This document shows, piece by piece, positions 58,731 through 64,000 of a stretch of 64,000 bases of DNA (its first letter is position 1; each line of letters starts with the position of its first letter). The DNA is from Micromonospora fulviviridis (lineage in GTDB: Bacteria > Actinomycetota > Actinomycetes > Mycobacteriales > Micromonosporaceae). The stretch is from assembly GCF_014648395.1 (NCBI RefSeq), contig NZ_BMRA01000005.1:249884-313883 (forward strand). Reading direction: 5' to 3'. Both the position numbers and the translations under genes were made by a program. Under the pieces are notes generated by a model. It was not told the DNA's origin, made no database searches, and saw only the letters and a program-made list of their open reading frames with translations.

Positions 58731-58798
58731 GCCCGCACCTCGCTCCGCTCGGCGCGGCCACGAGCCAGGACACTGCGTTGATGATTCGTTCGCTGCGC

Positions 58799-59737
58799 TC
58801 ACTCATAGCGGATCCTCGGATCGAGTACGGCGTAGAGCACGTCCACCACCAGGTTGGAGACGAGGTAGACCACGACGAGCACGCTGACGATGCCCACCAC
58901 CAGCGGGCCGTCCTCGGTGCGGATGCCGCGGAAGAGGTTGAAGCCCACACCGGGGATGTTGAACACGCCCTCGGTGATGATCGCGCCGCTCATCAGGTTG
59001 CCCAGCTCGACGCCGAGGAAGGTGACCACCGGGATGAGCGAGTTGCGCAGCACGTGGACGCTGACGATGCGCCGCTTGACCAGGCCCTTCGACCGGGCGG
59101 TCCGGACGTAGTCGGCGCGCAGGTTCTCCGCCACCGAGGTGCGGGTCAGCCGCAGGGCGGTGGCCAGCGACAGCGAGCCGAGCACGATGCCGGGCAGCAG
59201 CAACGCGTAGAGGCTCGGTTGGGCCCCGGCGGTGGGCGGGAAGAGCTGCCACTTGACGCCGAGGAAGTACTGCGCGATCGGTGCCAGGACGATGGTCGGG
59301 ATGCCCAGCACCAGCAGGGTGAGCACCAGCGTCGAGTTGTCGAAGATGCTCGCCCGGCGGATGCCGGCGATCACGCCGGCGGTGACGCCGAAGACGATGG
59401 CCACGGCCAGCGCGATGAGCGCCAGCCGCACGGTGACCGGCCAGGCCTGCTGAAGGATGTCGCCGATCTGCCGGCCGGTGAGCGACTGGCCCAGGTCGCC
59501 CTGGAGCAGGTTCTTGACGTAGTCGAGGTAGCGGTAGAAGAAGCCGCCCACGCCGGTCTGGTCCAGGTGGTACTTCTGCGTCAGGTATGCCCGCTGGGCC
59601 GCCGTGACCGGCCGCTCCCCGGCGAGGGCCTGGATCGGGTCGCCCTGCCCGGCGAACATCAGCGCGTAGACGATCAGCGTGGTCCCGAAGAACGCGAGGA
59701 CCATCTGCAGGAGGCGCCGCAGGATGAAGCGGAACAT
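58799..59737 (-). CDS. Peptide ABC transporter permease 2 (OppB/DppB type)
   Basis: Permease of 312 residues with six predicted helices. N-terminus FRFILRRLLQMVLAFFGTTL; coupling loop RADYVRTARSKGLVKRRIVS; end VDVLYAVLDPRIRYE. ATG 59737 follows GGAAAG. The 68 bp to the next gene contain GAGCG-type low-complexity sequence without clear signal. Confidence 0.93.
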   Translation of the reverse strand: MFRFILRRLLQMVLAFFGTTLIVYALMFAGQGDPIQALAGERPVTAAQRAYLTQKYHLDQTGVGGFFYRYLDYVKNLLQGDLGQSLTGRQIGDILQQAWPVTVRLALIALAVAIVFGVTAGVIAGIRRASIFDNSTLVLTLLVLGIPTIVLAPIAQYFLGVKWQLFPPTAGAQPSLYALLLPGIVLGSLSLATALRLTRTSVAENLRADYVRTARSKGLVKRRIVSVHVLRNSLIPVVTFLGVELGNLMSGAIITEGVFNIPGVGFNLFRGIRTEDGPLVVGIVSVLVVVYLVSNLVVDVLYAVLDPRIRYE

Positions 59738-59840
59738 GCTTTCCAGTCTCTCCGGAAAAACGCGAATGGGGCGCTGGATGACATCTCTGGCGTACCGGAA
59801 GTTGGCGAGCGTGTCCTCCGGCCCGGACCCCCCACGTGCT

Positions 59841-59870
59841 CGGGCCACCCGGGTCGCCCCGGGTGGCCCG
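59841..59870 (-). terminator. Intercistronic hairpin after oppA2
   Basis: Perfect 13-bp stem (59841-59853 with 59858-59870, loop TCGC) 14 bp downstream of the binding-protein stop, inside operon 2. Same placement as the hairpin in operon 1. Confidence 0.8.
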
Positions 59871-59883
59871 TGCCGCGGTCAGC

Positions 59884-61491
59884 TCAGCTGGCCGCCTCGA
59901 TCTTGACGAGGTTGACCCGCTGGAACAGGTCCATCTGGACGTTCTTGACCTTGCTGGAGTGCCCGTACACGTTCTCGCCGAAGCGGAGCGGGATCACCGG
60001 CATGTCCTTGGCCAGGATGTCCTCGGCCTGCTGGTACTTCTTGATCGCCTCGGCCTGGGTGGGCGCGGCCGCACCCTCCTTGACCAGGCGGTCGAACTCC
60101 GGGTTGCTGTAGCCGTAGTAGTTCGACGAACCGTTGGTGCTGTACAGCGGGCCGAGGTAGTCCTCCATGGACGGGTAGTCCATGACCCAGCCCATCCGGA
60201 ACAGGCCCACCGGCTGCTTCTTCTCGACCTTGGTCAGCAGGTCGGCGAACTTCGGCTCGGCCGAGCCGACGCAGTCGACGCCCAGGTTGGCCTTGAGCTG
60301 GTTGCAGGTCGCGTCGACCCAGTCCTTGTGACCGCCGTCCCCGTTGTAGGAGATGGTGATCTTCGACGGGCCGCCGGCGGCCTGGTAGAGCTTCTTCGCC
60401 TCGGTCGGGTTGAACTGACCCGCGGCACCGGTGGTGTTGTCCCGGTAGCCCGGCAGGACCGGCGAGACGAACGAGCGCGCCGACTGCTGCGAGCCCTTGA
60501 AGATCGACTTGGTGATCTCGTCACGGTCGATCGCCATCGAGATCGCCTTGCGCACGTCCGGCTTGCTGTAGTCCTTCTCGAAGGTGGGGAAGGCCAGGAA
60601 CTGGAACGACGACATGGGGCTGGTCTGGTAGTTCTCGCCCAGGTCGCTCTGCGCGGTGCTCAGGTTCTCGGTCGGGATCGTCGGCAGCACGTCGAGGTTG
60701 TCCGACTGCAGGTCCGAGTACGCAGCGGTGAGCTGCTGGTAGACCCGGAACTCGACGTCCTTCACCTTGGGCTTCTCGCCCGGGTACGCGTCGTAGCGCT
60801 CGACATCGAGCTTGCTGTCGTGCTGCCAGGTGCCCTTCATCTTGAACGGACCCTGGCCGATCGGCGCCTGCTCGTACGAGTCGTTGAGCACGCCCGGCGC
60901 GGAGAACGCGGCCTTCGGCAGCGGGTAGAACGCGGTGTAGCCGAGCATCGACCTGAAGTCGATGTACGGCTCGGAGAGCGCCACCTGGAAGGTCAGGTCG
61001 TCCACCTTCTTCAGGCCGGACATCGTCTTGGCCTTCGGCTTGTCGCCCTGCAGGTCCTGGTAGCCCGCGATCTTCTCGAAGAAGTAGCTGGCGCCCTGGC
61101 CGTTGGGCGCGTACGCGCCGTAGTTCCAGGCGTTGATGTAGTCGTCGGACGTGACCTTCTCGCCGTTGTGGAAGGTGAACCCGTCCTTGAGCTTGATCGT
61201 CCAGACCTTGTTGTTGTCGGACGGCGTCACCGACTGGGCCGCGACCTCGTACGGCTTGTTCTGCGCGTCGTAGTCGACGAGCGGGCTGAACAGGCCGGCG
61301 AGCACCTGCGAGCCGGACGTTTCGGTGGTGTTGGTGGGAACCAGGTGCTGCGGCTCGGAAATCTGGATACTGACCGCCGCATCCTGGGCGCTGCCGCTCG
61401 ATCCGCCGTTCCCGCCGCTGCCGCAGGCCGCCAGGCCCAGCGTCACCACGAGCGGGAGGGCGGTCCAGGCGGCGAGTCTACGAACACGCAT
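59884..61491 (-). CDS. Peptide ABC transporter substrate-binding lipoprotein 2
   Basis: Family 5 solute-binding protein of 535 residues. The signal peptide ends in the lipobox GLAAC. Landmarks include FHNGEKVTSDDYINAWNY, RKAISMAIDRDEIT and DMPVIPLRFGENVYG near the C-terminus. Clearly homologous to the protein at 32354, but sequence differs enough that ligand preference may differ. ATG 61491 has GGAGATGAGGAGAG upstream. First gene of operon 2. Confidence 0.93.
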   Translation of the reverse strand: MRVRRLAAWTALPLVVTLGLAACGSGGNGGSSGSAQDAAVSIQISEPQHLVPTNTTETSGSQVLAGLFSPLVDYDAQNKPYEVAAQSVTPSDNNKVWTIKLKDGFTFHNGEKVTSDDYINAWNYGAYAPNGQGASYFFEKIAGYQDLQGDKPKAKTMSGLKKVDDLTFQVALSEPYIDFRSMLGYTAFYPLPKAAFSAPGVLNDSYEQAPIGQGPFKMKGTWQHDSKLDVERYDAYPGEKPKVKDVEFRVYQQLTAAYSDLQSDNLDVLPTIPTENLSTAQSDLGENYQTSPMSSFQFLAFPTFEKDYSKPDVRKAISMAIDRDEITKSIFKGSQQSARSFVSPVLPGYRDNTTGAAGQFNPTEAKKLYQAAGGPSKITISYNGDGGHKDWVDATCNQLKANLGVDCVGSAEPKFADLLTKVEKKQPVGLFRMGWVMDYPSMEDYLGPLYSTNGSSNYYGYSNPEFDRLVKEGAAAPTQAEAIKKYQQAEDILAKDMPVIPLRFGENVYGHSSKVKNVQMDLFQRVNLVKIEAAS

Positions 61492-61904
61492 GGACTCTCC
61501 TCATCTCCTCACGCTGCGCAGTCAGGCCCGGCGTTGGGTAACGCTGCGCAACGATCGGTAACGGTAGGTCGCGATCGGCCCGGTCGACAACGAGAGCGTT
61601 GCGAAGCGATAACGGAACGTGCCGACCGGGCTTGTCGCCGCCGGCCCGGCCTGCTAAGGCAGGTGCCCTCCAGTGCGTGCCGGCAGGGCGTTCTTGACCG
61701 CCCGGTTGCGCCGTCCGGCCCGTCGCGGTGCCTTCGGGCGGGTCTGCGGTCGCCGTCCGGACTGTCCGGACCCGGCCGCCCTCGTCCCTGTGCGGCTGTG
61801 GCGTGATGCACAGTCGGTGACTCTCGGTGACTAAAGACACCTCACGGTTCGTGACCGTTCGCCGTCGTCGGCCGGCCGGGCACGGGGCGTGAGACGATCC
61901 ATTC
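61492..61904. other. 413-bp divergent gene-free region (oppA2 / folD)
   Basis: Contains ACGCTGCGCA twice (61511-61520 and 61541-61550), GGTAACG twice (61538-61544 and 61557-61563), and TCGGTGACT twice, 10 bp apart (61814-61822 and 61824-61832). The first set is near the oppA2 promoter, the last near folD. GACGAT (61893-61898) is a possible folD -10 box. No open frame of interest. Confidence 0.45.
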
Positions 61905-62768
61905 GTGACGGCGACGATCCTGGACGGCAAGGCGACCGCGGCGGAGATCAAGGACGAGCTGCGGACACGGGTCAAGGCGCTGGCGGAGCGCGGCATCACC
62001 CCGGGGCTGGGCACGGTCCTGGTCGGGGAGGACCCCGGCTCCCAGGCGTACGTCAACGGCAAGCACCGCGACTGCGCCGAGGTGGGCATCGCCTCGATCC
62101 GCCGGGAGCTGCCCGCCGACGCCACCCAGGAGCAGCTCGACGCGGTGCTCACCGAGCTGAACGCCGACCCGGGCTGCCACGGCTACATCGTCCAGCTGCC
62201 GCTCCCGGCCCACCTGGACACGCAGCGGGCGCTGGAGCTGATCGACCCGGACAAGGACGCCGACGGCCTGCACCCGGTCAACCTGGGCCGGCTCGTGCTC
62301 GGCTACGACGCCCCGCTGCCCTGCACCCCGCGCGGCATCGTCGAGCTGCTCCGCCGGCACGACGTGCCGCTGCGCGGCGCGAAGGTGGCGCTGGTCGGCC
62401 GGGGCAACACGGTCGGCCGGCCGCTCGGCCTGCTGCTCACCCGGCGCAGCGAGAACGCCACCGTGACCCTCTGCCACACCGGCACCCTCGACCTCGCCGC
62501 GCACACCCGCGAGGCCGACATCGTCATCGTCGCGGCCGGCGTGCCGGGGCTGCTCACGGCCGACATGGTGACCCCGGGCGCGACCGTGGTGGACGTCGGC
62601 ATCACCCGGGTGGTCGGGGCCGACGGCAAGGGCCGCTACACCGGCGACGTGGACCCGGAGGTGGCCGGGGTGGCCGGCAAGCTGGTGCCGATGCCGGGCG
62701 GCGTCGGCCCGATGACCCGGGCCATGCTGCTGACCAACGTCGTCGAGCGGGCCGAGCAGCAGCACTGA
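61905..62768 (+). CDS. folD: Methylenetetrahydrofolate dehydrogenase / methenyltetrahydrofolate cyclohydrolase
   Basis: Bifunctional one-carbon enzyme of 287 residues that interconverts 5,10-methylene-, methenyl- and 10-formyl-tetrahydrofolate with NADP. The catalytic Lys and Tyr lie in [25 protein letters not shown], the NADP-binding [16 protein letters not shown] and the end [15 protein letters not shown] are diagnostic. GTG 61905 has no ribosome site and lies 6 bp after a possible -10 box, so it may be leaderless. Supplies formyl-folate for PurN and PurH. Confidence 0.96.
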   Translation: MTATILDGKATAAEIKDELRTRVKALAERGITPGLGTVLVGEDPGSQAYVNGKHRDCAEVGIASIRRELPADATQEQLDAVLTELNADPGCHGYIVQLPLPAHLDTQRALELIDPDKDADGLHPVNLGRLVLGYDAPLPCTPRGIVELLRRHDVPLRGAKVALVGRGNTVGRPLGLLLTRRSENATVTLCHTGTLDLAAHTREADIVIVAAGVPGLLTADMVTPGATVVDVGITRVVGADGKGRYTGDVDPEVAGVAGKLVPMPGGVGPMTRAMLLTNVVERAEQQH

Positions 62769-62868
62769 GTCGCCCAGGCACGTCATAACCGTCCGCCCCT
62801 GGCCCGATCGGTGCCAGGATGGCTGATACGGTCCGGAAAACCGACTGGTATCAGGGAGTGGGACGACC

Positions 62869-63819
62869 ATGGGTAAGAAGGTCACTGTCGTCGGGGCCGG
62901 CTTCTACGGCTCCACCACCGCACAGCGCCTGGCCGAGTACGACGTCTTCGACACCGTCGTGATCACCGACATCGTGGAGGGCAAGCCGGCGGGTCTCGCG
63001 CTGGACCTCAACCAGTCGCGCGCCGTCGAGGGCTTCGAGACCAAGGTCGTCGGCGTCACCACCGGCCCGAACGGCGAGGGCTACGAGGCCATCGAGGGCT
63101 CCGACGTCGTCGTCATCACCGCCGGCCTGCCCCGCAAGCCGGGCATGAGCCGGATGGACCTGCTGGAGACCAACGCCAAGATCGTCCGCCAGGTCGCCGA
63201 GAACGTCGCCAAGTACGCCCCCAACGCCGTCGTCATCGTCGTCTCCAACCCGCTCGACGAGATGACCGCGCTGGCCCAGCTCGCCACCCAGTTCCCGAAG
63301 AACCGGGTGCTCGGCCAGGCCGGCATGCTCGACACCGCCCGGTTCACCAACTTCGTGGCCGAGGCGCTGAACGTACCGGTGAAGTCGGTGAAGACCCTGA
63401 CCCTGGGCTCGCACGGCGACACCATGGTCCCGGTCCCGTCGAAGAGCACCGTCAACGGCAAGCCGCTGCGTGAGGCCATGCCGGCCGAGCAGATCGAGGA
63501 GCTGGTCGTCAAGACCCGCAACGGTGGCGCCGAGGTCGTCGCGCTGCTGAAGACCGGCTCGGCGTACTACGCCCCGTCGGCCGCCGCCGCCCGGATGGCC
63601 AAGGCCGTCGCCGAGGACTCCGGCGAGGTCATGCCGGTCTGCGCCTGGGTCGACGGGCAGTACGGCATCTCCGGCGTCTACCTGGGTGTCGAGGCCGAGA
63701 TCGGCGCCGAGGGCGTCAAGCGGGTCGTCGAGACCGACCTGGACGCCGACGAGCTGGCCGCCCTGAAGGAGGCCGCCGAGGCCGTCCGCGCCAAGCAGGC
63801 CGACGTCGCCAACATGTGA
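62869..63819 (+). CDS. mdh: Malate dehydrogenase (LDH-like type)
   Basis: TCA-cycle NAD-dependent enzyme of 316 residues. The dinucleotide motif is VTVVGAGFYGSTTA; the substrate-specificity segment GLPRKPGMSRMDLL carries the Arg pair expected for malate; the catalytic His is in LGSHGDTMVPV. Belongs to the lactate-dehydrogenase-like MDH group (about 310 residues), as in Streptomyces, where it also lies near folD. AGGGAG precedes the ATG. Confidence 0.95.
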   Translation: MGKKVTVVGAGFYGSTTAQRLAEYDVFDTVVITDIVEGKPAGLALDLNQSRAVEGFETKVVGVTTGPNGEGYEAIEGSDVVVITAGLPRKPGMSRMDLLETNAKIVRQVAENVAKYAPNAVVIVVSNPLDEMTALAQLATQFPKNRVLGQAGMLDTARFTNFVAEALNVPVKSVKTLTLGSHGDTMVPVPSKSTVNGKPLREAMPAEQIEELVVKTRNGGAEVVALLKTGSAYYAPSAAAARMAKAVAEDSGEVMPVCAWVDGQYGISGVYLGVEAEIGAEGVKRVVETDLDADELAALKEAAEAVRAKQADVANM

Positions 63820-63835
63820 CCCGAGTACCACCGCC

Positions 63836-63871
63836 GAAGGGGCGGGCCGGCTGCCGCCGGCCCGCCCCTTC
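63836..63871 (+). terminator. Terminator after mdh
   Basis: Perfect 16-bp stem (63836-63851 with 63856-63871, loop TGCC), 16 bp after the stop codon. Confidence 0.9.
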
Positions 63872-63908
63872 GCACATCCCGGGCCCCACTCCCGTCGCCC
63901 CCGCAGGA

Positions 63909-63968
63909 GTTGATCAAGAGGTTTGCGTCAGGAATCGGCCCCGCGCCGACGCAAACTTCTTGATCAAC
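63909..63968. repeat. Intergenic inverted repeat, GTTGATCA family, copy 2
   Basis: Left arm 63909-63929 begins GTTGATCAAGAGGTTTGCG; right arm 63948-63968 is its complement at 20 of 21 positions; loop 18 nt. Shares GTTGATCA-n-GAGGTT with copy 1 at 22831-22891. Confidence 0.75.
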
Positions 63969-64000
63969 GAGGCGGGGCGAGGCCGGGATGGGCCGGGAGA

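Noticed and set aside
58731..58798. GAGCGCAGCGA and GAGCGGAGCGAG stretches between oppB2 and oppC2
   Set aside because: Common low-complexity sequence of GC-rich actinobacteria, with no clear symmetry or spacing to support a function.
61645..61680. CCTGCTAAGGCAGG resembling a serine tRNA anticodon arm
   Set aside because: No T-arm (GGTTCGAATCC-like) or acceptor stem around it; only a chance small hairpin.

Overview
The window is high-GC actinobacterial chromosome, most likely from Micromonospora or a close member of the Micromonosporaceae. Support comes from GTG/TTG starts, WhiB-family and DUF397/HTH genes, Pro/Ala-rich membrane proteins, and a gene order recognisable from Mycobacterium tuberculosis and Streptomyces. 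groES-groEL1-whiD-bldM-DUF5319-guaB-guaB3-GMC oxidase-guaA matches the guaB2/whiB3/groEL1 neighbourhood. Chorismate mutase/pcrA/M23/icmB/sucCD/perM/purN/purH/folD/mdh matches the Rv0948c-Rv0957 and SCO4784-SCO4827 neighbourhoods. It is almost entirely core genome. I see no rRNA, tRNA, CRISPR array, phage or insertion sequence.

Layout. 1-1973: end of a sugar (xylose-type) ABC operon with two LacI-type operator-like sites. 1974-4741: YbaK deacylase, a THUMP-like methyltransferase, and an HTH/DUF397 pair. 4742-7158: two CIRCE elements, groES and His-tailed groEL1. 7226-10825: molybdopterin oxidoreductase, WhiD-like and BldM-like regulators, DUF5319. 11024-21330: guanine nucleotide block (guaB, guaB3, guaA) with two duplicated M1 peptidases, an LCP protein and a ChoD-like GMC oxidoreductase inside it. 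21338-26397: PspC protein, two double-Nudix genes, pssA and psd. 26566-31921: PspC/LiaF-like envelope-stress cluster with histidine kinase and response regulator, then a PIG-L deacetylase. 32354-38157: oligopeptide ABC operon 1. 38190-38833: chorismate mutase with an attenuator leader. 38834-43037: PcrA helicase and two M23 endopeptidases. 43424-52228: IcmB-like B12 subunit, PH-like membrane protein, sucCD, DUF4190 proteins, PerM, purN-purH. 52479-55647: small secreted protein and a secreted beta-propeller. 55717-61491: oligopeptide ABC operon 2 (minus strand). 61905-63871: folD and mdh.

How the genes relate. Three purine genes (guaB, guaA, purNH) and folD, which supplies the one-carbon units used by PurN/PurH, share the window with TCA enzymes (sucCD, mdh). 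pssA and psd together make phosphatidylethanolamine and converge on one terminator. In all three ABC importers a strong hairpin follows the binding-protein gene, a layout expected to give more binding protein than membrane components.

The most striking item is upstream of chorismate mutase (38591-38740): a promoter, an apparently leaderless 21-codon peptide with five consecutive Phe/Tyr codons, a 9-bp antiterminator pairing and a 16-bp terminator. This is a complete classical attenuator. Other items of note are a two-member family of about 60-bp intergenic inverted repeats beginning GTTGATCA, a structured leader candidate for pssA, a fused N-terminal domain on Psd, and operator-like symmetry in the whiD-bldM promoter region. 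All statements come from reading the sequence; no database search or folding program was run.
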